A DNA stretch of 64,000 nucleotides from Caprimulgus europaeus. Its lineage: Eukaryota > Chordata > Aves > Caprimulgiformes > Caprimulgidae. A program made the position numbers and the translations under genes. The stretch is from assembly GCA_907165065.1 (NCBI GenBank), contig OU015541.1, positions 3,472,001 to 3,536,000 on the forward strand, read 5' to 3'. This document shows, piece by piece, positions 49,813-62,025 of the stretch. The notes under the pieces were generated by a model, which did not search any database, had not been told where the DNA came from, and saw only the letters and a program-made list of their open reading frames with translations. Each line of letters starts with the position of its first letter. Within the stretch, counting starts at the first letter, position 1.

Positions 49813-52800
49813 CAAAAAAAGAATAGAGGTGGCTGCTTGTTTCTCAGATGTCACTTAAAATATAACACCATTCTTTTGACCTACTTCTATGTACTTCTCT
49901 TTCTATCACAATATGCTTTAAAAACCATGACATAGGAATCTTATCTCCATTTTATCAGTAGAAAACCTGTGTGTTCCTTGTCCAAAATTGCAGAACAAGC
50001 ATATGGGGGTGGAAATGGAGAGGCACTGGGGAAACACTAACTCTGAGTCACAGGTCTTCAGAGAAATAAGTTAACAGTTGGAGCTTCCACTGTCCCAAAA
50101 AGATGGAAAGTAACATGAAAGCATCTCAAAACTTTCCTATAGAACTAAGACCAACATGCTGGCTCTCTGAGTAGCTGCATAGCTCTGAATAGAGCTCCTC
50201 TTTATGTAGAAGGACTTAGTTCTCACTAAAAAAAGTTGCACACTGTCCAATCTAACTCCCACTGCAGGCTTTTTGTTGAGTTCAGTGAAATTTGGACTAG
50301 TTAGGTACAATTTAAGCACTCTCTTAAATTCAGAACAATGTCTAACTCCATCCAGGGCTCTGCTGTGCTCTAAGTAATGCTTGAAGAGTAAATGCTGGTG
50401 CCCTTGAAAAGGTGACCAGAGCTCTCTGCTTGTGCACTCACAAGTCTTGAAGACCCCTGCACACCATGCCCATGCTGCTGACTTCTCACTGCCTGGTTAT
50501 GGTCCCCTGTCATAGAGGGATGGCCTTTAGATATCTAAGCTTGCTTCTCTTCTGGAGTGGCTGGTAAAGTCACTCTTGTTCCAACGGGCTGGGAGAACAC
50601 AGCTTTCACAGATGCATCCTAAGCTGTATTTGAAGGAGTCCTTTCCTTTACTGAAGGTCCATGCCTACATCTCAGCAACGATAGCATGGGGTCCACAAGG
50701 CCATACTGGCCTGATAAATGTCATGCAAATACAGTGTGAGTGACTTGCCAGCACTACTACCCAATAGAAACACTCATTGCTGAAGAAGAAATAGCCTCTC
50801 TCCTTAGAAAGGGTCCTAAGCTTTGTTAGGTGGCACATGAGTTAAGACAGAAGAACCTGTCCCCAAGGCTGTGAATATGTCCTTAATTAAGTATGTAACT
50901 AAGCAACATTATGGATATAACATACATATGTCTTGGAAACATAAAGTTCTTATTTATCCTTCCCTATATTCCCTCCAAACAGCTTGGAGAGACCTCCTGG
51001 ATAGTGTTGCTTGCTGAAGTTCTAGGAAGCACATAAACATATATCAGCCTCATTCTCAGCTATGCTAAGCAAGTATATGATGGACAGTTAATTAAAATAC
51101 TCCAGAGAATCTAGTAATCCAGACTGCGACTAAGAGAGGAGCATGGCTCTGCCACCACCGCTGTGCTGGAAGGGCTGTTTGCTGCTGAGTATATTCCAGA
51201 TTTCCCAAGGCTGTCATACCATCAAACACTGCCATGATCTGTGGGTCTTTATTCCTAGATAAAGATGTGAACTCCCGGCTCTTGTCAGAGATAACAGCAC
51301 AAAGCATTACACGACAACGCAAAGGCTTAAAACTCAGCTTCAAATACTCGGCCATTTGTTACTGTCCTCGGTGCAGCTGCTGAGCCAGGCTGCTGCAGGG
51401 GGTTCACAACTGGGACAATCGAGCTCTGAGAGCTCATCTCTATGTCCTCTGGCTTCTTATGGGTTTTTATCCCTCTGTGTTGCTGGGCCAGTGTCTGTGT
51501 ATGTGTTATCAGTCGCTGTGAAGCTACTAAAGGCTTGTTATGAAGTGAGGATGTGTAGCCTTGAGGTTCTTCATCCATTCCCTAAATCCCAAAAGTACCT
51601 GGCACACAGCAGGGATGCTTTGTTTCCCAGCCATGGCCTCATGGGGATCCTTCCTGGCAGCAGGTACCTCATCACAGCCGTTGGACTCATCAAGTGCTGG
51701 CACAGCAAGAGTGGGTGCACATCAGGGGCTTTGTGCTGCTGGGATAAGGATCTGGCCCCATGGAATTCTCTCCTGTTGCATTGAAGGTTGAAAGTTGAGA
51801 ACTCATTTTCTTGTTTTAAGTATCTGACCCATCTTCCCTGGAAACCTGTTACTCTGGTTCACTTGCTGCATCATAGGAAAGTTCTCCAGAAGTCCTACTT
51901 TTATAAGAAAACTTGTTCTGAAATGATAAGTTGTTCAATGAAGACACATCCAGAGTCTTCCACTTACAATGACAATGAGTATAAAGTAATTCAAAATTAT
52001 CTTTAGAGCTGTACACAGCACGAGGTACATCTTCTGAAGGTGGTGTCATTCCTTCAGGTAGAGTTACACCAGCTCTGGGCTGAGGTAGCTGATTTGGGGG
52101 GACTATTGGAATTATTGATGATGTATTTCATTGCCTGCTTAGAGCTAGAAAAGCTCCTCATATATCTATTCCTGGTAAAAAAATACTTGAAAAAATAATT
52201 CTCTGCTCTATCATGTTGCAAGTGACCTTTTCCATGGAGGTGGAGGCTGGCACTACGATGGTCTCCAGCATCCCGTGACCAGGCAGGGACCAGCAGTGCC
52301 TGCCCAAGGCAGGGCTGGAACTGGGATCCCCAGTGCGGGGCCGCAGCCAGGCTCCCATTGTTCCTGGCCTGCCAGACAAAGGGTTAAGTAAATGTTTGGA
52401 GAAGATAAGGTGCCCTGTTGACAAGCAGCAGGCTCCAGCGGTCTCAGCAGGATCTCTCCCAGCGGTGATAAATGGGGAGGTTTTCAAAGTGGGATCAGCA
52501 GACGCCATGGAGAGGGCGGTTGCTGATGCCGTGATTGGCAGCAGGGAAGGAATCTGAAGGTGTTTAATGATCCCACACTCTGCCCCAGCTTTTTTAAAGA
52601 CTCTGTGTCTAGCCAGAGGAAAATCCTCTATCAGTCCCAGAGACTCGCACTCCCGGCTCCTTTTTGTTGTTCCCTTTTTTTTTTTCCACTAAAACATGGG
52701 AACATCCACTGAAAGGGATCCTGATAAGGACCCTCTGGGATTCCTCATCCTCTCACATCAGTTTTGTCCCTTTTAATTTTCCCTTTGAAGTCTCCTGCAT

Positions 52801-53670
52801 ATAGTAGGTGGACTGTTTTGTTTGGCTAACTTGAGTCAGAAGCTGCTTTTTGGGGGAAATAACATGATTAAACTACTAAGGTGTTTTTTCCTTCTCTGCA
52901 TAGCTGTATTATTCCAATTACCAACTTGCCATTCCTTTGTTATAGTAAATATAAAATCAAATTCCATCAAGGGTAAAACCCTCAAAAAGATTTGAACCCC
53001 TGATGTGACATTATTGTGTATGCAGACCATTAACGAGTTTTCTTCCTTCTACAAGTAGAGCCCAAAAGATTTTTGAAGGGCTGAACATCAAATATTTTTT
53101 CCCAGATAGGTGAAATGTTTCCTGTCTTCATCCCAAGCCAAAAGCTGCCCTAGGGCACTAGGAAAACTGCAGTGGTGGTGTGGGAAATAGGTTGGAGCAG
53201 TTGGGTCTGGGAGGATGAAGCTTTGCAGTGTGCATTCGGGGGCTGCCTCTCAAATCAGGACTTTAGACAGTTGTATTCCCTGCAGAGTGAGAAATGGGTG
53301 TAAAATGCTGCCTGGCCCAATCTACACCTGATTTACACCAAGAGGAGTGAGCTGGGTGGGGAGGCTGCTGGATATCAGGGATCCAGGCACGGGGAACAAG
53401 CTTATCCTTTGGGTCACCCTCATCCTGGAAGGACTGGGATGAGTGGATGAGGTTTTTAGGGGAGAAAGCAGCCTGGTTAATTCTGCCACTGCTGAGCTGG
53501 GTGGGCTGAAGGGAGCAAGGGATGGGAGGCTGCACCACTGGGCAAAGATGAAAGGAGCTGGGTATAACCCAGCAAAGGGCCAAATGAGTCGGGACATGAA
53601 AAGCAGCAGAAAGTATCCAAAGAATGTAAACACCAAGGTGGAAGAGAAATTATTTAGCAGGGAACTAGGT

Positions 53671-53916
53671 GCGAGGGGATGAAACAACAAGGGAAAGGTT
53701 GAGATTGGCCATTAGGAAAAGGTTCTTGAGGCAGAGGGTGGTGGAGCACTGGAACAGGCTCCCCAGGGAGGTGCTCATGGCACCAAGCCTGACAAGATCC
53801 CAGCAGCATTTGGCCAAGGCCCTCAGGGACATGGTGTGAATGTTGGGATTGTCCTGTGCAGGGACAGGAGTGGGACTGGATGATCCTTGTGGGTCCAACT
53901 CACAACATTCTGTGAT
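53671..53916 (+). mobile_element. CR1 LINE 3' fragment
   Basis: This is the same subfamily and the same part of CR1 as the 10.2 kb copy. Long stretches are identical, covering the GAACAGGCTCCCCAGGGAGG region, the CAGCAGCATTTGGCCAAGGC region and the CAACTCACAACATTC end. It is 5' truncated with no intact ORF. Confidence 0.88.
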
Positions 53917-54179
53917 GTGGCTAACAGGGAAGCCTTGCTGGCAGCAAAGTCTGAAGGTGAAAAGGAAAGAAATGGGTTCAGCAGAACAACTCTAGAAAAA
54001 GTCCAGTGGGGAAGAAGTGGTGGGAAGACTGAAAAGTTGTCCCTGTGCTGCTGCTGCTGCTTGTCTGGAGCTGGGAGGTTGCTGGGGCAGGGGGGCAATT
54101 GGAGCTGCACTGCACACATCCACACTCTCCACCACCACCTCTCCCAGCCACGCAGGGCTGAGCCTGGGAGGAGAGCCAA

Positions 54180-54193
54180 GGGGGGGGGGGGGG
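54180..54193 (+). repeat. 14-G homopolymer
   Basis: This is an uninterrupted G run after GAGAGCCAA. It is a simple sequence, prone to length error. Confidence 0.85.
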
Positions 54194-54827
54194 TCACACT
54201 GAGAACAAATAGGATTTAGTGGTTGTAAGAGGGGAATGTGAAATGCCCAGAGGAATTTTGATTGAAATTTTATAACTTAAAGAAAAATCTTTTGCAGATA
54301 AATCAGGAGGTGGTTTAATAAACAGTTGGAGAGATTAGTATTGAAACAAATCCCAGTTAAATCTCAGCAGAGGGGTGGGTTAGGGAAGCCCACTGCGGCT
54401 GAAGGACGTCAGGGGTATTACAGGCACTAAACAGAAGGCTTTCCAAAAATATAAACAACCGAGGGAGGGGGCAGATTGGGAAACCTGTAAAAATAAGCAG
54501 AACCACATTAAAAGGCTGAACAGGGGAGCAAAATGCAATATTGAACATGGGCTTGCGAGGGAGCTTTCAGCTCACGGCGTTGGCCAGACCTGTCCTACCC
54601 ACCTGGGAGCCAAGGCCAGGTCCCCAGGGGAGTGCAGAGCTTGAGGGACACAGCCCATGCCATGGTGGGGTCCCAGTGAGATATAGCAGCCACCAGCGAC
54701 CAGCATCCTCCTCCAGAGATCAGACAGGAGACAGTGGGGGAAAATATTCCTTTAATAAAAATCCCTTTAATAAGACATTAAGCAGATGTCTTCCACTCAA
54801 GATTTCCTAATATCTGAAGTAATAAAA

Positions 54828-54967
54828 GGGACCTGTAGCTAAAAGACCATGAAGCAAAGCCTTGAAGATCTGCAGGACATGGGGATCCAAGAGCAGCCAA
54901 AAGATCTGGCAGGGAGTATGTGGGGGTGATTTACACGGAGCAGAAGCTGGGCAAGCAAAGTCTCACT
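54828..54967. repeat. Copy 1 of a 140-bp duplicated segment, family unknown
   Basis: This segment aligns without gaps to 56251-56390, with 11 differences that I count by eye (about 92% identity). The flanks on both sides diverge at once. I do not recognise the family. It is preceded about 900 bp upstream by a CR1 fragment. Confidence 0.85.
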
Positions 54968-56045
54968 TGCCTCTGCAATGAGAGTGGCCATGCCAGAAGG
55001 TCCATAAGGAGCAGGAGCCTCTTGGCCAGGGTGGAGGAGGGAGCTGGGCACTGATGCTGAAGGCACAGGCAGGTTTCCATGGGTGACATTCAGCACAGGA
55101 GCAGGGTGTCCAGCTGGAGCTGGTGGCATCCTCAGGTATTGCTGTTACAGCTGCCAGAACCCATCCAGATGATGCAGTGTTGGTCCATCCAGTTCATCTT
55201 TAGAAAATCAACTTTGCAACTGTGCTACCTGGACTTGAGCAACCAGCTCTATTCCAAAACACTCAGTTCTGAAAGAGAATCTGGGTGATCCATGGCCCTT
55301 TGAAGGCAAGATGTACTTTGGCCACCAACAGAAGTAAAGGGAGATGTCCTGCTTTTGGGTGATGTGATCCCTGCCAAGGGGAAACTGAGGCACAGGTAGG
55401 AGGGGACTGCAGAGACTGATGGAGCTGAACCCAGAAGGAGTTGATGCCTCCATCCTGGTCCTCTGGCTGATGTTCCCCATTGGTGGTGCAGTGATAGGCC
55501 CCGTAGGTGTTCAATGAGGACCTATTTTTAATCACCTTTCCACTGGCTTTTTGCAACGCCCCGTTCACACTTGCTCTGTGAAAAAGGATGTCAGGGCAGA
55601 TTAACAGCTGGTTCCTGCCTGCTCCGACAGCTCTGACAATGCGTCCCTTCTTCTCAAGGTGACAGGAACACGCAGCTGCCTAATGGGTACAGAAGTGTCT
55701 ATTCTTTCCCAGTGACATTTATTGTGAAATATCTGAGTGGGACCGAGCGACATGCAAGGCTTTCCCTCCCTTATCAGGCGACCCTGGTCAGTGTCCTGCT
55801 GTCAAGGACTGAAGTAATTTATGTCAGAGCTGCAAGTGTTTACTTATCTGCCCCAGCACCCGACTGGGCCCAGAGCAGCCAGACTGGCTCCGCTGTGGCT
55901 CACCAGCCTTTTCCTGCCGGTGGGAAAACTGGGTGCCGGCTCCATCCCAACCAGCCAGGGCAGGAGGGGCAAAGCTGGGGCAGCTGAAAACCTTCCCACA
56001 GCTCAGGTGGGCAGCAGCAGCGTGGAGAGGCAGGGTTGTGCCAAC

Positions 56046-56142
56046 AAGGGGACATGGTTTAGTGGTGAACTTGGCAATGTTGGGTTTATGGTTGGACTGG
56101 ATGATCGTAATGGTCTTTCCCAACCAAACTATTCTATGATTA
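56046..56142 (+). mobile_element. CR1 LINE 3' fragment
   Basis: GGGACATGGTTTAGTGGTGA, then CTTGGCAATGTTGGGTTTATG, GGTTGGACTGGATGATCG and ACTATTCTATGATT (quoted in pieces). It is a different CR1 3' subfamily from those at 10.2 and 53.7 kb, about 100 bp long. Confidence 0.88.
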
Positions 56143-56250
56143 AGTGACATCCCAGAGCAGAAGGGACTGAAGCAAAGCCTGAGTGGTGGCACAGGGGACC
56201 TGCAGAGGGGACATGGGCTGAAGAGTGAATTTAGAGAGCATTTAGCTACA

Positions 56251-56390
56251 GGGACCTGTAGCTAAAAGACCACGTAGCAAAGCCTTGGAGATCTGCAGGA
56301 CATGGAGATCCAAGAACAGCTGAAAGATCTGGCAGGGAGTGTGTGCGGGTGATTTACATGGAGCAGAAGCTGGGCCAGCAAAGTCTCACT
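56251..56390. repeat. Copy 2 of the 140-bp duplicated segment
   Basis: This is a direct-orientation copy of 54828-54967, 1423 bp further on. Its left edge sits inside a perfect inverted repeat (arms TTTAGCTACAGG and CCTGTAGCTAAA, 2-nt spacer, 56241-56266). Copy 1 lacks this structure. Seven of about 42 residues differ in the shared reverse-strand open frame, so it shows no sign of coding constraint. Confidence 0.85.
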
Positions 56391-58047
56391 GTAAGTAACA
56401 AGGTACCAGGCCAGGAATAGGTCTGCAGTGACCTTACCCATCAGGGCAGAAATCAAACTCATTTCCACTACACGAATCTGTACGTTGGTCAATAATGTTG
56501 CTAAGGAAAGGAGACGGGGTGGAGGCAGAGGCTGTGGCAGGTCCCTGACATGGTTTCCCCAGGCATCACCTCTGGGAGCCTCCAGATCATGCTAGGAAAG
56601 GGTGGGAGATCTGCTTCACAGCTTTGTGTCCTCCTGGTTTCTCAACTTATGGACCTCTGGGGTTCTACTGAGTGGGGGTTTGTTAGGGCAGAGGGGCTTC
56701 AGGAAGGCAGAGCTGTCCAGAGCATGGGAACAGTCCGATACTGGGGACCCTCGGCTCTGCAGCAGCTTGGCAAGAGCATCCCAAACCCCCGTGAGCCTCA
56801 TGGGTGGCTTTAAAGGACTTTGCCAGTGCTTCTGCCTTGTGTCATGACAAAAAACAGTGCCTTTAGCACATCTGGCCCTGAGACTCTACAACTTTCCCTT
56901 AGATTCAGTTCCAAAACTCTAGTTTTATAAAGCAACGTGGTTGTCCCAGCCTGGCCACCATTCGTCATCCCAAACAAGGGGACAACTTTCATCTGATCTG
57001 GAGTCTCACATCCTTCGTGGCACGAGAGAGATGAGCACAGGGCCGATAGCCCCGCTCCCGCGGGTGACTCCTTCCTGATGTACGTGCCCAGAGATAAATA
57101 CTGAGTGGTGGCAGTTTCCTCTCCAAAGCTCACAAGCTCTGGGGAAACCTTTAACTAGTGGGGATGTCCTGAACAATAGATTAAAGGAGACAGACTATCT
57201 CTTGCTAAATGAGCTGTTATTCTAAATTAACTTTTTTTTTTTCCCCCCCCTTGAATCCAGGGCACTCCTTAGGAAAAAATATTCCACTGACATTGTATTT
57301 CTCTTGACAAATATTTTTCTGAGCTGTCTCCTCTCCCCACCCAGCAGATCATGATAAAAGGGTTGGTCCTGTGCTGGGGAGGAGCTGTAAGTGTTTGGGG
57401 TGGCTGTGGGACCCTGGTGCTGTGTTCCCATCCCTGCCCACTGGTACCATCCAGAGTGCTGAGGGACCCCACGTGTGACCCCACGCTCTGATATTGCAGC
57501 AATGCACAATCCTCCAGAGATGCTTTTTGGGGAGGGAGTTGTGTGGCCATCGCGGTGCCATTGGTCCCCTGCCCTGCTCCCACTTGCAGATGTGTGGAGT
57601 CTTAGGAGAGGGGTGCAGGAAGGAGGTGACACTTTTGGGCCACCACCACTTCCCTGTGAGTCAGGGCAGAGTCATGACACAGCTCCCCAGTGACCTGTAT
57701 CAGCTCCTCACCCCCCTGATTTTGTGCCAGCGTGGGGATCGGGCAGGACTGTGGGACATGGTCACTCAAGGAGTGATGCCAGAGGGACGGTGGAGCAAGG
57801 GAGGCTTCAAACAGCTTCTCAAAGTGCCCTTCACCTGAGAGAAAATAAAAAAACAAAACAAAAGACACATCTGCAGTGGGCAGCAGACTATTCAGCATTT
57901 TTTTTTCACAATACCAGGAGATTTCTTAAGCTCAGTTTGATCCTACAAAGCGTAACCTGAAGCACAGCAGACAATAACACACAGCCCCAGCACTCGTCCC
58001 TCCACTCTCTGACAGAGGCTCATATGCAAAAGTACAAAAGCCTCACT

Positions 58048-58073
58048 TAAAAATATATATATATATATTAAAA
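58048..58073. repeat. AT dinucleotide microsatellite
   Basis: A short (AT)n run is flanked by A tracts. Confidence 0.75.
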
Positions 58074-61000
58074 AAATCAGATATTTATTATGCCTTTGAT
58101 GTTCCATAAGAACAGTTGTGGCTTCTGCTTAGTCTCCGACATCCGATTGACAATTGTTTATTAGTTTTAAAATAGCTGAAATTCATGTCAAACATTCCCC
58201 ATGTTAGAAAAATGTTTATGAAGTGTTATCATAGTTTATTTAACTGTGAATGTTTAGGAAACCAGCATAAAATATAATGGACCACACAAGGCTCTGAGCA
58301 GCCTAAGGATGGTAGGAACATTTTATGGACCACGAGGAAGAGAAATGTCACCTTCAACCTCTTGGAGAGGCCAGTTGGGTAAGGTGGTCTCTGGGTGCAC
58401 TGTTGTGGCATTGAGAGACCAAGAGAACAGGGTTTTGGGTTATTTTAAGGACATTCCTCCAAAAAAGTTTGCTAGAGCAATGCTCACAATTGCAATGTTT
58501 GCACAACTGGATTGAGCACAGGTTTTAAATCAAGGGAGGGAAGAATCTCTTTGTGTGAGCCATGAAGGTTTGCTGATGGGCACCGAGTGCCATGGGAGAG
58601 ATTTCAGATGCAGGGTGTTAATATTCATACACCATTAATAGTTACACTACACAAGCATAATATATTCTGCATTAATATTTATGGTGTCCAAGATACTACA
58701 AATTTGGCTTTATATTTGGGGAAAAAAAAAAAAAAGATGTTTTTCTAACAGGTTTGGATGAAGTTTTAGTCCTTCTTTCTCCAGAGCTGTGATTGCCAGC
58801 CTGGAGATGTCCTGGCAGCCAACCATGCAGCCAAATTCTCATTACATGGTCCATCATGTTCAGCTGGAGCTGGGCAAGCAGCATCCTCCAAGCTTGAGAT
58901 ACCAAACACAGTCTGTGCAAGTAATTCTCATCCTTTTCAGACCTTTGCTGTTCTGCAGCAAGATCTCTTCACCTTTAAGGAATCAGAAGAGGTGCAGATA
59001 AATATCTAGAAGACAAGAATTAAATCAGCACATGATTGCAAGCTGGCTCAGCAGCATCCCAGAGCCCTGATTGTGTTTAAGACCCCTGGATATTAGTGCT
59101 AACGAAGTATTTAGTAGAACCATCCCTACAAGCAGTGACCATCAGCAGCTGCTTGCCATCCATGGTTTCATACAGGAGCTCAGATTTTAGAAATTCCCTA
59201 TTTTTGTGAGTTTTCCTTTGAAACCTGCAGCTTTAGCAGCGGGACAGGAGAAGGAAGTGCTGGGTTATTCTTCCCAGGGGCTAACGGAGAAGTGAAACAA
59301 TAGGAAGGGATATTTTAGTCATTGGGTTAAAATGCTTTTTTCCCCCTGATAAAAATGAAGTCGTGGGTCTCTTGGTTATTCCTGAGCCCAGATGAACGCA
59401 GGAAGGTCGGACACAGGCTCAGAGATTTTGTTTTCTGGCTTAATCCATCAGTTCTGCAGAGATGCTCTGATGCTGTGAGCTCTTCCTAGGACATTTCTCC
59501 AAGCCCAGAATCACAAGGGAACGATCTGCACCCAGATTAATTGCTTTTGTCTCTAACATTTGAATTTGACAGCAAAGCGTTGTTTCTTTCATTTATTTTA
59601 TTTTGGATCTGGTGGGTCTGCTTTGAGCAGCTTTTTTTGCCTGTTGTTTTACACCACGAGATGACTTTGTGCCTCTGTCTCTGACCTCTGGGACCTGATT
59701 TTGTTCCCATTTAATAAAAAAATCCCAGTGGTTTCTGTGGATGTGAAGGGGTAAAGGGAACGATTCACACCCTGGGTTGGTGGGGACCCCAGCTCAGCAC
59801 AGCAAGGTCACTGCCCTCGGTCGCTGCCAGCACCACCAAAGGTACCAGTGCTTTACTTCTGCACTCTTGCCATTCCAGTCACATTTATCTGATTTTTTTT
59901 TTCCCTGACAATCAAAAAATTTCCACTTTTAATGTTTTAAACTCTAATTTCTCATAAAACCCCCAAGTATGAAAATTTCTTTTAAAGAAATATACCATTA
60001 ATGTATCTTTATGATGTGTAGCTGATGCTCACAGCATGGGCTGTGACTTTTTTATGTTCCCTACTTGTCCTTGAGACATTTTATTTTGACACCATATCCT
60101 TACATTTTAAATTAAACCATATTTTTATTATCTGTTATATGCCAGTAGACAGCAGTGCCTTAAAGCTGTTGTACAGCTCCTCAAGTCCATCTCAGGGCAC
60201 CTTTCCCTCTTCCTCCCCATTCCCCACTGTCCCTCCACCTCTCCAAAAAAACATGGATCGAGTTATCCCTGCTGACAGCAATTTACAGTCCCCATTAACA
60301 GTCATATAAATTCCAGTGGATCAAGGAAGCTTGGAGTATATGATATTCAGGCACAGCTAATAGCTCTGGGCTAATTGCCATCTCGTGTTTCTGCTCTCCC
60401 AGCCCAACTGTTTATATCTTCAGTACAAGCAAATGGTAAAATAAGTTTCCAAGGTCCCCAAGTCACCCAAGGAGGGCTGGGAGCTGCTGGCTCCAGTAGC
60501 AGGAGGAGGGCTGGAGGTGGCAGTCATTTCCCATATTTAATGCAAGATGTTTCTGCAGGGTTCTCCCACTCAGACTGGGAAATGGGGTCAGTCTGATGGT
60601 CCTTCTGCAAGAGTTGTATGGGAAAAAATAAAGCCAGCTTGGTGTTACTGCAGTTCTGGTCATGGTTTGAGGGAATGGTGGCTTCAGAAGTGCTGCATCA
60701 GTCTATTAAATAACCTATATATAATATTTATTTTTTTAAGAAGAGGAATATTTCTTGTGGAATCCTTGTTGGGTGTAGTTATAGATTTCCATCACTGGCA
60801 TGTTGGAAGTGACAGGGACAGCTCCTCTTCTTGGAAAAACAGGAATCAGCCAAGCAGGTTTGTGACGTGCTCCATGCCAAGGGACAACTACTTTGTGTGT
60901 TAGACAGATAACTAACCACCTCAAACAGTATGGGCAGAGCTCTGTGCTGGGCAGAGCAGGCAGGGCACTGTGGCCCAAAATCAAGAGGTATTAGATGGGA

Positions 61001-61724
61001 GAGAATGGCTGAAAAAAGCCAATGTCCCTATTACCGTGCCTTGGGGAGGAGGCAGGAGCAGGACACGATGTAGTTCCTGAGCAGGACGTGATGCTCGGGG
61101 CCAAGCACCCGCGGTGGAGACAGCACAGCCTGTCCTCTGCACCCCACCCACCCTTCCTTTCTGATTCATGGCAATTTAATGCCTCCCCCCTTCTTGTTTC
61201 CTCCCTTGCAAGCCAAGAAGCCAAGAAAACCCTTTTATTTATTTAATTTTTTATATATATTATTATTTTAGGAAATGAAAACAAATCCTCTCCATCACAC
61301 ATATTTTTAATAAATTCTTTGCAAGCTCACATCTTTCACGTTGGTGGGGTCTGTCAGTGGTGTTTGCTCCTGGTTGATTCATCCCACCTCATGCCAGGGT
61401 CGGGGGAGTGGGATTTGATTATGGCACAATTAAGCCTGGCAGGGTTATCAGATGGCCTTTGGGAAAATTGTAAAGCACTTTCCATCTTTTGCAAGATAGA
61501 CAGATAAAGCTGGAGGGGCTGCTTTGGTGCAACAGCTGAAAGTTTCTGCTGGGGGAGTGTCAAGGCATGAGGGGAAGGGCAGGGGACAGCATCCCCTTCG
61601 CAGCTCTTCCAACTGCCTGGTGGGTATCGTGCTCTTAGCAAGGATGGAAACAGATTCTGCTACGCTTAAAAAAAGTTCAGTCTGTTTGCACTGTGTAGCC
61701 CTAAAATCCTCCCCCTCTACTCCG

Positions 61725-62025
61725 TCCTGCTGAGGCCACATCTGGAGTCCTATGTCCAGTTCTGGGCTCCTCAGTTCAAGACACAGGGAACTTCTGGAGA
61801 GAGTCCAGGGGAGGCTACAAAGACGATTAAGGGGCTGGAGCATCTTTGTTGTGAGGAAAGACTGAGAGAGCTGGGTCTGTTCAGCCTGGAGAAGAGCAGA
61901 CAGAGAGGGGAACTTATCAATGTCTATAAATATCTAAAGGGTGGGTGTCAAGAGGATGGGGCCAGACTCTCCTCAGTGGGGGCCAGACAAGGGGCAATGG
62001 GCACAAGCTGGAGCACGGGAGGCTC
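61725..62025 (+). mobile_element. CR1 LINE internal fragment
   Basis: It contains the CR1 reverse-transcriptase 3' coding and junction region: CCACATCTGGAGTCCTATGTC, TTCTGGGCTCCTCAGTTCAAG, GGGGCTGGAGCATCTTTGT, TGTTCAGCCTGGAGAAGAGC, AATGTCTATAAATATCTAAA and GGGGCAATGGGCACAAGCTGG (each a separate piece). The element is truncated at both ends, and its reading frame is short and broken. Confidence 0.88.

Larger units (their letters stand above)
26991..53670. other. Downstream gene-poor interval, first part
   Basis: Apart from the CR1 fragments and the 29.6 kb motif cluster listed separately, I see no open frame with recognisable domains, splice structure or RNA gene. AT-rich, repeat-free stretches at about 36000-36440, 40860-41250 and 47200-47420 are possible conserved non-coding elements. 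This is judged only from composition and motif density. Confidence 0.65.

Noticed and set aside
58786-58900. Possible third copy of the 140-bp repeat
   Set aside because: Only short patches such as AGCTGGGCAAGCA agree. The rest cannot be aligned convincingly.
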